A stretch of DNA of 10,470 nucleotides from an uncultured Aquincola sp. (GTDB lineage Bacteria > Pseudomonadota > Gammaproteobacteria > Burkholderiales > Burkholderiaceae), in contig CAKZXL010000759.1 in NCBI GenBank assembly GCA_937883885.1, positions 1 to 10,470 on the forward strand, given 5' to 3'. Position 1 is the first letter of the stretch. Each line of letters opens with the position of its first letter. Of the stretch, positions 1-6,643 are shown in pieces. The notes beneath the pieces were generated by a model. It did no database searches. It saw nothing but the letters and a program-made list of their open reading frames with translations, and had not been told where the DNA came from. The translations under genes were made by a program, and so were the position numbers.

Positions 1-860
1 AGCCGGCCTTCGGCCTGCACCGCCGGCTTCACATGGTCTTCGTCGCCCACCGACACGCCGCCGCAGGTGATGATGAGGTCGTGCCCCGCCGCCGCCTGGC
101 GCAGCGCCTCACGCGTGGCCTCCAGCTGATCGGCCACGATGCCCAGGTCCGTCACTTCGCAGCCGGCCGACTGCAGCAGCCCGCGCAGCGTGTAGCGGTT
201 GGAGTTGTAGATGGCGCCCGGCGGCATGCGATCGGGCGGCACCTGGTCGGGCATCACCAGTTCGTCGCCGGTGGAAAACAGCGCGACGCGCGGCCGGCGC
301 AGCACCGTCACCTGCGCGGCACCCACCGAGGCGGCCAGGCCCAGCGCCTGCGGCGTGAGCCGCTGGCCCCGCGCCAGCACCACGGCGCCGCTGCGCACGT
401 CTTCGCCACGGCGGCGGATCGAATAGCCCAGCGGCGGCACCATGTTCACGCGCACGCTGCCCAGGCCTTGCGGATCGTCCGCGGCCACGGCTTCGCAGCG
501 CTCCTGCATCACCACCGCATCGGCGCCGGCCGGGATCTGCGCGCCGGTGAAGATGCGCGCCGCGGTGCCCGGCTGCAGCGGCTGGCCCACCACGCCGGCG
601 GGGATGCGCTGGCTCACCGGCAGCAGCGTGCCTTCGGCCGGCACGTCGGCCACGCGCAGGGCGTAGCCGTCCATCGCGGTGTTGTCCTGCGGCGGCACGT
701 CCAGGCCGGATCGCACCTCTGCAGCCAGCACGCGGCCCAGTGCGTCGAAGGTGGACAGGGTTTCAGTCTCGGTGATGGCGGCGGCGCGGGCGCCTTCGCC
801 CAGCAGGCGCAGTGCTTCGTCCAGCGGCATCAGCCCGGGGCGGTCGAAAGGGGCAGTCAT
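1..860 (-). CDS. moeA: Molybdopterin molybdenumtransferase MoeA (3' end beyond window)
   Basis: MoeA inserts molybdate into adenylylated molybdopterin, the last general step of molybdenum cofactor synthesis in the cytoplasm. The frame is open from an ATG at 860 to the window edge, giving about 286 of the roughly 400 residues usual for the family. Visible signatures are DNTAMDGYA near residues 59-67 (with the conserved Asp64), FTGAQIPAGADAVVMQE around 104-120, STGDEL at 196-201, and GGVSVGDED at 267-275 in the MoCF-binding domain. Domains I-III are therefore largely present, and the C-terminal beta-barrel domain IV is missing only because the window ends. The start ATG overlaps the mobB stop by four bases (ATGA), which suggests translational coupling. 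No strong Shine-Dalgarno sequence is seen. Family identification is secure. Confidence 0.96.
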   Translation of the reverse strand, partial: MTAPFDRPGLMPLDEALRLLGEGARAAAITETETLSTFDALGRVLAAEVRSGLDVPPQDNTAMDGYALRVADVPAEGTLLPVSQRIPAGVVGQPLQPGTAARIFTGAQIPAGADAVVMQERCEAVAADDPQGLGSVRVNMVPPLGYSIRRRGEDVRSGAVVLARGQRLTPQALGLAASVGAAQVTVLRRPRVALFSTGDELVMPDQVPPDRMPPGAIYNSNRYTLRGLLQSAGCEVTDLGIVADQLEATREALRQAAAGHDLIITCGGVSVGDEDHVKPAVQAEGR

Positions 861-1429
861 GCGGTCTCGTCAGGAAGGTGGTGCTCCGGCAGGTAGTCGA
901 AGCGGTCGCCCGATTGCACCAGCCATTGCGCCACCGCGCCGGGGTCGTCGATGGACAACTGCGGCAGCGACGTGGGCACCGGCGGCGGGCTGTCGGTGGC
1001 CAGCGCCACCACGAAGGGGTCGTCGGGATACAGCGGCGCCAGCTGCTGCGGCGCGGCGGCGCGGCGCACCTCGATCTTGGGCAGGTCGGCATGCTTGAAG
1101 CCTTCGACCAGCACCCAGTCGCAGGGCGACAGCTCGGCCAGCAGCTGGTGCACCGAAGGCTCGGCCTCGGTTTCGTATTCGCGCAGCAGCGCCAGGCGCT
1201 TCTGCGAGGCCAGCAGCACCTCGAAGGCGCCGGCCTCGCGGTGGCGCCAGCTGTCCTTGCCGGGGGTGTCGACGTCGAAGCGCTTGTGCGCATGTTTGAG
1301 CACCGACACCCGCAGCCCGCGGGCCTTGAGCGCGGTCAGCACGCCGGTGATCAGCGTGGTCTTGCCGACGTTGGAGGGACCGGCAAAACCCACCAGCTTG
1401 AAGCGCGGCACGGCCGGGACTGCAGCCAT
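857..1429 (-). CDS. mobB: Molybdopterin-guanine dinucleotide biosynthesis adapter protein MobB
   Basis: MobB is a small GTP-binding protein that assists MobA/MoeA in making molybdopterin guanine dinucleotide. It is not strictly essential in E. coli. The 190-residue product has a P-loop GPSNVGKT at residues 17-24, the family motif LKHAHKRFDVDTPGKDSWRH at about 44-63, and VEGFKH at 108-113, where the nucleotide-binding fold continues. Length is close to E. coli MobB (about 175). I chose ATG at 1429, which places the P-loop 16 residues from the start. A TTG at 1444 would overlap the thrC stop (TTGA) and add five residues, and neither start has a clear ribosome binding site. It sits between thrC and moeA, with its stop overlapping the moeA start by four bases. 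This couples a cofactor-synthesis pair to the threonine operon. Confidence 0.93.
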   Translation of the reverse strand: MAAVPAVPRFKLVGFAGPSNVGKTTLITGVLTALKARGLRVSVLKHAHKRFDVDTPGKDSWRHREAGAFEVLLASQKRLALLREYETEAEPSVHQLLAELSPCDWVLVEGFKHADLPKIEVRRAAAPQQLAPLYPDDPFVVALATDSPPPVPTSLPQLSIDDPGAVAQWLVQSGDRFDYLPEHHLPDETA

Positions 1430-1440
1430 CGCGGCCGCGC

Positions 1441-2856
1441 TCAAGCCGCGGTGACGTGGGCCGAGATGTAGGCCTTGACGCCCTGCGGGTCGGCCGGCAT
1501 CACGGAAAAGCGCTTGGGCAGGTCTTCGATGCCCTGCAGCGCAGCCGGGCGCTCGGGCTCACGACCCAGCGCTTCGCGGATGGTCTCGGCGAACTTCACC
1601 GGCAGCGCGGTTTCCAGCACCAGCGTGGTGGTGCCAGCCAGCGCGCATTCACGCGCCACCTTCAGCCCGTCGGCGGTGTGGGTGTCGATCATCACGCCGT
1701 AGCTATCCCAGGTGTCGCGGATGGTGCGCAGCCGGTCGGCATGGGTGCTTTTGCCCGAGACGAAGCCGAAGCCGGCGATGCGGCCGAACTCTTCGGCCGT
1801 GAGGCTGAACACGCCGGCCTGCTCCACCTGCTCGGCGAACAGGTGGCGCACACGCTGGCCGTCGCGGCCCATCAGGTCGAAGACGAAGCGCTCGAAGTTG
1901 CTGGCCTTGCTGATGTCCATCGACGGGCTGGAGGTCTCGTGCGTCTCGTGGCCCTTGCGCACGCGGTAGGTGCCGCTGCGGAAGAACTCGTCGAGCACGT
2001 CGTTCTCGTTCGTGGCCAGGATCAGCCGCTCGATCGGCAGGCCCATCATGCGGGCCACGTGGCCGGCGCAGATGTTGCCGAAGTTGCCCGAAGGCACCGC
2101 GAAGCTCACCCGCTCAGCGTTGCTCTGCGTGGCCTGGAAGTAGCCGGCGAAGTAGTACACCACCTGGGCCAGCAGCCGCGCCCAGTTGATGGAATTGACG
2201 GTGCCGATGCGATGCGCCCGCTTGTACGGCAGGTCGTTGCTCACCGCCTTGACGATGTCCTGGCAGTCGTCGAACACGCCTTCGATGGCGATGTTGTGGA
2301 TGTTCTCGTCCTGCAGGCTGAACATCTGCGCCTGCTGGAACGGGCTCATGCGGCCATGGGGGCTGAGCATGAACACCCGCACGCCCTGCTTGCCGCGCAT
2401 CGCGTATTCGGCGGCGCTGCCGGTGTCGCCCGAGGTGGCGCCCAGGATGTTGAGCGTTTCGCCGCGGCGGGCCAGTTCGTACTCGAACAGGTGGCCCAGC
2501 AGCTGCATCGCCATGTCCTTGAAGGCCAGCGTGGGCCCGTTGGACAAGGCTTCCAGCGCCAGCCCCGGTTCCAGCGGCTTCAGCGGCACGATGGCTTCGG
2601 TGCCGAAGACCGCGTGCGTGTAGGTCTTGCGCACCAGCGCCCGCAGGTCGTCGGCCGGGATGTCGTCGATGTACAGCGACAGGATCTCGAACGCCAGGTC
2701 GGCGTACGAGAGCGTGCGCCAGCGGTTCATCGTGGCGTCGTCGACCTTGGGGTACTGCTCGGGCAGGTACAGGCCGCCATCGGGCGCCAGGCCCTCGAGC
2801 AGGATCTCGCTGAAGCTGCGGCGCTGGGCGTCGCCCCGGGTGCTGATGTATTTCAC
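1441..2856 (-). CDS. thrC: Threonine synthase ThrC
   Basis: ThrC converts O-phosphohomoserine to threonine with pyridoxal phosphate, the last step of threonine synthesis. The product is 471 residues, matching the longer proteobacterial type. It begins with the typical KYISTRG sequence. The PLP lysine lies in NGPTLAFKDMAMQ (Lys113), the phosphate-binding loop is TSGDTGSAAEYA at about 141-152, and VPSGNFGNICAGH is a second cofactor/substrate segment near the middle. The start is taken as GTG at 2856, two bases after the hom stop, because it gives the family N-terminus. An in-frame CTG at 2862, better spaced from an AAGGA sequence inside the end of hom, is an alternative. The frame stays open further upstream through hom, but that part is an antisense-like shadow and not protein. 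Its stop lies 11 bases before the mobB start. Confidence 0.97.
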   Translation of the reverse strand: MKYISTRGDAQRRSFSEILLEGLAPDGGLYLPEQYPKVDDATMNRWRTLSYADLAFEILSLYIDDIPADDLRALVRKTYTHAVFGTEAIVPLKPLEPGLALEALSNGPTLAFKDMAMQLLGHLFEYELARRGETLNILGATSGDTGSAAEYAMRGKQGVRVFMLSPHGRMSPFQQAQMFSLQDENIHNIAIEGVFDDCQDIVKAVSNDLPYKRAHRIGTVNSINWARLLAQVVYYFAGYFQATQSNAERVSFAVPSGNFGNICAGHVARMMGLPIERLILATNENDVLDEFFRSGTYRVRKGHETHETSSPSMDISKASNFERFVFDLMGRDGQRVRHLFAEQVEQAGVFSLTAEEFGRIAGFGFVSGKSTHADRLRTIRDTWDSYGVMIDTHTADGLKVARECALAGTTTLVLETALPVKFAETIREALGREPERPAALQGIEDLPKRFSVMPADPQGVKAYISAHVTAA

Positions 2857-2858
2857 GG

Positions 2859-4172
2859 TCAGGCCAGCTCTTCCTTGCGCAGCGCGACGATGGGGGCCAG
2901 CACCGTGGGCAGCGCCTGCATCTGCGCCAGGGCCTGGCGCATGCGGCCTTCCACGGTGTCGTGGGTCAGGATGATCAGGTCGGTCTGGCGCTCGCCTTCG
3001 GCCGATTCGCGCTGCAGCACCGCGTCGATCGAGATGTCGCGCTCGGCCAGGATGGTGGTGATGCGGCTGAGCACGCCGGTTTCGTCGGCCACCACCAGGC
3101 GCAGGTAGAAGGCGGTGCGCACCTGCTCGATCGGCAGGATGGGCGCATCGCTCATCGCATCGGGCTGGAAGGCCAGGTGCGGCACGCGGTGGTCGGGGTC
3201 GGCGGTGTGCAGGCGGGTGATGTCCACCAGGTCGGCCACCACGGCGCTGGCGGTGGGCTCGCTGCCCGCGCCCTTGCCGTAGTACAGCGTGGTGCCCACG
3301 GCATCCCCCTGCACCACCACGGCGTTCATCGCGCCTTCCACGTTGGCGATCAGCCGCTTGGCGGGCACCAGCGTCGGGTGCACGCGCAGCTCGATGCCTT
3401 CGTCGCGCCGACGGGTGATGCCCAGCAGCTTGATGCGGTAGCCCAGCTGCTCGGCATAGCGGATGTCGGCGGCCTGCAGCTTGGTGATGCCCTCCACATG
3501 GGCCTTGTCGAACTGCACCGGCACCCCGAAGGCGATGGCGCTCATGATGGTGGCCTTGTGGGCCGCGTCCACGCCTTCGATGTCGAAGGTGGGGTCGGCC
3601 TCGGCATAGCCCAGGCGCTGCGCTTCGGCCAGCACGGTGCCGAAGTCCAGGCCCTTGCTGCGCATCTCGCTCAAGATGAAGTTGGTGGTGCCGTTGATGA
3701 TCCCGGCGATCCACTCGATGCGGTTGGCCGTCAGGCCCTCGCGCAGCGCCTTGATGATGGGAATGCCACCGGCCACCGCAGCCTCGAAGCCCACCATCAC
3801 GCCCTTGGCGCTGGCGGCCGCGAAGATCTCGCTGCCGTGCACGGCCAGCAGCGCCTTGTTGGCGGTGACCACGTGCTTGCCGGCCTCGATGGCGGCCAGC
3901 ACCAGTGCGCGGGCGCGGTCGGTGCCGCCGATCAGCTCGACCACGATGTCGACGTCGGGGCGGCGCACCGCGGCCTCGAAGTCGTCGGCGATGGCCACGC
4001 CGGTGGCGCCCAGCGCCTCACGCGCCTTGGCGGTGTTGCGCGCCGCGATGGCGATGACTTCCAGGCCGCGGCCGGCGCGGCGCTGGATTTCCTGCTGGTT
4101 GCGTTGCAGCACATGCACCACGCCGCTGGCCACCACGCCAGCGCCGAGCACGGCGATCCGAATCGGTTTCAT
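2859..4172 (-). CDS. hom: Homoserine dehydrogenase with C-terminal ACT domain
   Basis: The enzyme reduces aspartate-semialdehyde to homoserine using NAD(P)H, the branch point toward threonine and methionine. The 437 residues comprise an N-terminal Rossmann domain (1-130), a catalytic domain, and a C-terminal ACT domain (about 354-430, beginning FYLRLVVADETGVLSRITTI). In this family ACT usually carries threonine feedback inhibition. The homoserine dehydrogenase signature is clear at 184-206 (AQRLGYAEADPTFDIEG followed by VDAAHK), with the likely catalytic pair Asp202/Lys206. AGIINGTTNFIL at 156-167 is also typical. The nucleotide loop reads GAGVVASG (10-17), so the third glycine of the usual GxGxxG is alanine. 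There is no fused aspartate kinase. Its ATG overlaps the alaA stop by four bases, and thrC starts two bases after its own stop. Confidence 0.97.
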   Translation of the reverse strand: MKPIRIAVLGAGVVASGVVHVLQRNQQEIQRRAGRGLEVIAIAARNTAKAREALGATGVAIADDFEAAVRRPDVDIVVELIGGTDRARALVLAAIEAGKHVVTANKALLAVHGSEIFAAASAKGVMVGFEAAVAGGIPIIKALREGLTANRIEWIAGIINGTTNFILSEMRSKGLDFGTVLAEAQRLGYAEADPTFDIEGVDAAHKATIMSAIAFGVPVQFDKAHVEGITKLQAADIRYAEQLGYRIKLLGITRRRDEGIELRVHPTLVPAKRLIANVEGAMNAVVVQGDAVGTTLYYGKGAGSEPTASAVVADLVDITRLHTADPDHRVPHLAFQPDAMSDAPILPIEQVRTAFYLRLVVADETGVLSRITTILAERDISIDAVLQRESAEGERQTDLIILTHDTVEGRMRQALAQMQALPTVLAPIVALRKEELA

Positions 4173-5395
4173 TGGGAATGTCTCTTGCGGTAGTGCTCGA
4201 GGAAGCGCGCGATGCGGCCGATGGCTTCGGCCAGGTCGTCGGAGTTGGGCAGGAACACGATGCGGAAGTGGTCGGGCGTGGGCCAGTTGAAGCCCGTGCC
4301 CTGCACGATCAGCACCTTTTCCTCGGCCAACAGCTCATACGCGAACTGCTGGTCGTCCTGGATGGGGTACATGCGCGGATCGAGCCGCGGAAACATGTAC
4401 AGCGCGGCCTTGGGCTTGACCACGCTCACGCCCGGAATCTGCGACAGCAGCTCATAGGCCAGGTCGCGCTGGCGGCACAGCCGGCCGGTGGGCGCCACCA
4501 GGTCGTTGATGCTCTGGTAGCCGCCCAGCGCGGTCTGAATGGCCAGCTGGCCCGGCGTGTTGGCACACAGCCGCATCGAGGCCAGCATGTTCAGGCCCTC
4601 GATGTAGTCGCGGGCATGGCGCTTGTCGCCCGACACCACCATCCAGCCGGCGCGGTAGCCGCAGCTGCGATAGTTCTTCGACAGGCCGTTGTAGGTGATG
4701 CACAGCACGTCGTCGGCCAGCGAGGCGATGCTGGTGTGCACCTGGCCGTCGTACAGCGTCTTGTCGTAGATCTCGTCGGCCAGGATCAGCAGCTGGTGCT
4801 GGCGCGCCACTTCCACGATCTCGCGCAGCACGCTCTCGGGGTACAGCGCGCCGGTCGGGTTGTTCGGGTTGATGACGACGATGGCCTTGGTGTTGGGCGT
4901 GATCTTGGCGCGGATGTCGGCGATGTCGGGCAGCCAGTCGCTCTGCTCGTCGCACATGTAGTGCACCGGCGTGCCGCCCGACAGCGCCACCGATGCGGTG
5001 TACAGCGGGTAGTCGGGCGAAGGCAGCAGCACCTCGTCGCCATTGTTCAGCAGCGCGTTCAGGCTCATGGTGATGAGCTCGGACACGCCATTGCCCAGGT
5101 ACACGTCGTCGACGCTGACGCCCTTGATGTTCTTTTGCTGCGTGTAGTGCACCACCGCCTTGCGCGGCGCGAACAGGCCCAGGCTGTCGGTGTAGCCGGC
5201 GGTGTGCGGCAGGTTGCGAATCATGTCCTGCACGATCTCGTCGGGCGGCTCCAGCCCGAACGCGGCCACGTTGCCGATGTTGAGCTTGATGATCTTCTGG
5301 CCTTCGTCCTCCATCTGCCGCGCCTTGGCCAGCACCGGTCCACGAATGTCGTAACACACGTCGGCGAGCTTGGTGGACTTTGATAGCGGCTTCAC
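4169..5395 (-). CDS. alaA: Alanine-synthesising aminotransferase AlaA-type (class I/II, PLP)
   Basis: This fold-type I aminotransferase resembles E. coli AlaA (YfbQ), which makes alanine from pyruvate and glutamate. The 408-residue product aligns with AlaA from memory over its length, for example VCYDIRGPVL (13-22), NGVSELI (102-108), NPNNPTG (176-182), ADEIYDK (206-212) and GLEMLASMRLCAN-like GLNMLASMRLCAN (267-279). Lys240 in NGLSKNYRSCGYRAGWMV should form the internal aldimine, with Asn179, Asp207 and Tyr210 contacting PLP, and Arg378 should bind the substrate carboxylate. The start is GTG at 5395, supported by GGAG eight bases upstream and by the conserved N-terminus (KSTKLADVCYDIRG). It is the first gene of the alaA-hom-thrC-mobB-moeA operon. 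Exact substrate range cannot be read from sequence. Confidence 0.94.
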   Translation of the reverse strand: MKPLSKSTKLADVCYDIRGPVLAKARQMEDEGQKIIKLNIGNVAAFGLEPPDEIVQDMIRNLPHTAGYTDSLGLFAPRKAVVHYTQQKNIKGVSVDDVYLGNGVSELITMSLNALLNNGDEVLLPSPDYPLYTASVALSGGTPVHYMCDEQSDWLPDIADIRAKITPNTKAIVVINPNNPTGALYPESVLREIVEVARQHQLLILADEIYDKTLYDGQVHTSIASLADDVLCITYNGLSKNYRSCGYRAGWMVVSGDKRHARDYIEGLNMLASMRLCANTPGQLAIQTALGGYQSINDLVAPTGRLCRQRDLAYELLSQIPGVSVVKPKAALYMFPRLDPRMYPIQDDQQFAYELLAEEKVLIVQGTGFNWPTPDHFRIVFLPNSDDLAEAIGRIARFLEHYRKRHSQ

Positions 5396-5403
5396 AGGGG
5401 GTT

Positions 5404-5407
5404 CTCC
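5404..5407 (-). promoter_or_regulatory. Shine-Dalgarno sequence of alaA
   Basis: On the minus strand GGAG lies eight bases before the GTG at 5395. This decides the start of alaA, which has no nearby upstream ATG. Confidence 0.7.
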
Positions 5408-5415
5408 GAAGAACC

Positions 5416-5425
5416 GATAATTAGA
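5416..5425. promoter_or_regulatory. Overlapping divergent -10-like elements between alaA and the Mth938-like gene
   Basis: The AT-rich patch reads GATAATTAGA. On the plus strand GATAAT (5416-5421) is a good -10 hexamer, predicting transcription from about 5428, only a few bases before the ATG at 5431. On the minus strand TCTAAT (5425-5420) is preceded by TG one base away, like an extended -10. It predicts a start near 5414 and a leader of about 20 bases holding the alaA Shine-Dalgarno. No good -35 hexamer is visible for either direction. Being the only AT-rich patch in the 35-base gap, it is the most likely promoter location, but this is inference. Confidence 0.45.
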
Positions 5426-5430
5426 CCACG

Positions 5431-5808
5431 ATGAAATTCCAACCCGACCATCTCGAAGGCGTCAACAGCATCTCTCGTGTCGAGCCCGGTCGGCTGTGGG
5501 TCAACGGCACCGCCTACACCTCCAGCGTGCTGGTGCCGTGGCAGGGCCAGCCCGTGGCATGGCCCGTGGGCAGCGTGGCGGAACTCACCGCCGAGCACTT
5601 CCAGCAGGTGCTGGCGCTGCAGCCCGAGCTGGTGATCTTCGGCTCCGGCGTGCAGCTGCGCTTTGTCAGCCCGGCGCTGCAGCGTGCGCTGATCGAGCGG
5701 CGCATCGGCGTCGAGACCATGGACACGCCGGCCGCGTGCCGCACCTACAACGTGCTGGCCAGCGAAGGTCGCTCGGTGGTGGCGGCGCTGCTGCTGCAAC
5801 CGCAGTGA
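5431..5808 (+). CDS. Mth938-like domain protein (DUF498 family)
   Basis: This small soluble protein of 125 residues belongs to the Mth938-like family, which also includes the mitochondrial complex I assembly factor NDUFAF3. The bacterial role is not established. Visible family features are the early RVEPGRLWVNG segment (about 16-26), a central LQPELVIFGSGVQLRFVSPA (62-81) with the conserved FGSG turn, and a later GVETMDTPAACRTYNVLASE (93-112) in which the family's MDT..A.RTYN pattern is clear. There is no signal peptide or membrane segment. The ATG has no recognisable Shine-Dalgarno and lies just after a -10-like sequence, so it may be translated from a nearly leaderless mRNA. It is divergent from alaA and upstream of a peroxiredoxin gene. 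Confidence 0.9.
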   Translation: MKFQPDHLEGVNSISRVEPGRLWVNGTAYTSSVLVPWQGQPVAWPVGSVAELTAEHFQQVLALQPELVIFGSGVQLRFVSPALQRALIERRIGVETMDTPAACRTYNVLASEGRSVVAALLLQPQ

Positions 5809-5867
5809 ATCCTCACGCGCAAGGCAAGTTCAAACCTCACGAAAACCGGCCCGTCGTGCCGGCCCCG

Positions 5868-5873
5868 TATAAT
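5868..5873 (+). promoter_or_regulatory. Probable -10 element of the peroxiredoxin gene
   Basis: A perfect TATAAT lies 52 bases before the peroxiredoxin ATG, in an otherwise GC-rich 116-base gap. No TTGACA-like -35 is found 16-18 bases upstream. That position is instead occupied by one arm of a short inverted repeat, CCGGC (5846-5850) and GCCGG (5858-5862). An activator-dependent promoter is possible. The element is a single-hexamer match only. Confidence 0.5.
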
Positions 5874-5924
5874 CAAGGGTTGTTCCTGCCCCGTCAGGTA
5901 ACCCCCTAGAAGAGATCCGCCTTC

Positions 5925-6401
5925 ATGACGCCAGCCCTCAATAAAGCCCTCCCGGAGTTTGAAGCGCTTGCCACGGGCGGTGTGAAGTTCACACCCCAGG
6001 CGTATGCCGGTCAGACGGTGATCCTGTACTTCTACCCGAAGGACAACACCCCCGGCTGCACCACCGAAGCAATGCAGTTTCGTGACCACCACAAGGAGCT
6101 GGTGGCCGCCGGCGCCGTGGTCTTCGGCGTGTCGCGCGACAACATGGCCTCGCACGAGAAGTTCAAGCAGGCGCTCGACCTGCCCTTCGAGCTGATCGCC
6201 GACACCGAAGAAAAGCTCTGCCACATGTTCGGCGTGGTCAAGAACAAGATCATGTACGGCAAGAAGGTCAAGGGCATCGAGCGCAGCACCTTCCTGATCG
6301 ACGCCAGCGGCGTGCTGCGCGCCGAGTGGCGCGGCCTGAAGGTCGCCGGCCACGTCGAAGAAGTGCTGAAGGCCGTCAACGCGCTCAAGCTGGCGGCTTG
6401 A
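5925..6401 (+). CDS. bcp: Thioredoxin-dependent peroxiredoxin, Bcp/PrxQ type
   Basis: The product should reduce hydrogen peroxide and organic hydroperoxides in the cytoplasm. The 158 residues form a single AhpC/TSA-like domain. The peroxidatic cysteine is Cys45 in YPKDNTPGCTTEAMQFRD, with Thr42 and Arg (GIERSTF, near 124) completing the usual active site. In E. coli Bcp the resolving cysteine is five residues later (Cys50), but here that position is Met50. The only other cysteine is Cys99 (EEKLCHMFG), so the enzyme either uses Cys99 or works as a one-cysteine type. The ATG is preceded by a weak AAGAGA at 5910-5915. It lies downstream of the Mth938-like gene with its own probable promoter, and phoH follows after a repeat-bearing gap. 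Confidence 0.95.
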   Translation: MTPALNKALPEFEALATGGVKFTPQAYAGQTVILYFYPKDNTPGCTTEAMQFRDHHKELVAAGAVVFGVSRDNMASHEKFKQALDLPFELIADTEEKLCHMFGVVKNKIMYGKKVKGIERSTFLIDASGVLRAEWRGLKVAGHVEEVLKAVNALKLAA

Positions 6402-6430
6402 GCCTAGCCTCCGAAGCATCAGCCCCGACA

Positions 6431-6516
6431 GGCAGCCACCCACCCGCCCGCCGGGCCGCCCCAAGGGCGGGTGCGGCCCCCTCGGGGGGTAGCGAGCGAA
6501 GCGAGCTTGGGGGCTG
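6431..6516. repeat. Hairpin-rich intergenic repeat (REP-like)
   Basis: The gap after the peroxiredoxin gene holds a very GC-rich block built of nested inverted repeats. CACCCGCCC (6441-6449) pairs with GGGCGGGTG (6465-6473), and inside it CCGCCC (6456-6461) can pair alternatively with GGGCGG (6465-6470). GCCCCC (6476-6481) pairs with GGGGGC (6509-6514), enclosing a tandem GCGAGC-GAA-GCGAGC (6492-6506). I recall blocks with the same 'gcgag-gaa-gcgag between C-runs and G-runs' design scattered in Burkholderiales genomes, but only one copy is in this window, so its dispersed nature is from memory and not shown here. Confidence 0.6.
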
Positions 6517-6536
6517 TCATCCACGGGGCGCATAAT
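6507..6536 (+). promoter_or_regulatory. Candidate sigma-70 promoter upstream of phoH
   Basis: TTGGGG (6507-6512) and CATAAT (6531-6536) are separated by 18 bases. The -35 half falls in the last arm of the intergenic repeat. Transcription would begin near 6543, giving phoH a leader of about 100 bases. The match is moderate. Confidence 0.35.
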
Positions 6537-6542
6537 GGGTTC

Positions 6543-6629
6543 ATGTTCGTGAGTTGTAGCGACCACGCGTCCGAATCCCTCCAAAGCCGCGCAGGCCCCT
6601 GCGCGGCTTTGTCGTTTCTACGAGCCTGA
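6543..6629 (+). CDS. Possible 28-codon leader frame upstream of phoH
   Basis: An ATG at 6543 opens a 28-codon frame ending at TGA 6627-6629, 14 bases before the phoH ATG and in a different frame. It begins MFVSCSDH and is rich in serine (6 of 28) with two cysteines. No Shine-Dalgarno precedes it. The ATG coincides with the predicted transcription start of the candidate promoter, so translation would have to be leaderless. A terminator-like hairpin lies inside the frame. There is no homology evidence and a chance frame is at least as likely. Confidence 0.15.
   Translation: MFVSCSDHASESLQSRAGPCAALSFLRA
6583..6617 (+). terminator. Terminator-like hairpin in the phoH leader
   Basis: AAAGCCGCGCAGG (6583-6595) is a perfect reverse complement of CCTGCGCGGCTTT (6598-6610), giving a stem of about 12 pairs with a GCCC loop, followed by the broken T-run TTTGTCGTTT. 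It probably ends transcripts of the peroxiredoxin gene. However, it lies downstream of the candidate phoH promoter and only 33 bases before the phoH ATG, so it could also act as an attenuator or as a 5' stabilising structure. The A-run on the opposite side makes it potentially bidirectional. Confidence 0.6.
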
Positions 6630-6643
6630 AAAGCCCATCGCCC

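Noticed and set aside
2857..3714. Long open extension of the thrC frame through hom on the same strand.
   Set aside because: It is a GC-rich shadow of hom in another frame; the translated text is Arg/His/Gly-rich with no family features, and hom itself is unmistakable.
5846..5862. CCGGC/GCCGG inverted repeat as a terminator for the Mth938-like gene.
   Set aside because: Only five pairs and no following T-run. It is noted instead as a possible operator beside the peroxiredoxin -10.
6558..6582. A tRNA 3'-end look-alike (CGAATCCCTCCA) directly followed by a terminator hairpin, suggesting a tRNA or an attachment-site remnant.
   Set aside because: The preceding bases (ACGCG) do not pair with CCCTC to make a T-stem, no anticodon arm or D-arm can be folded upstream, and no integrase or element boundary is near. 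A 12-base match can be chance.
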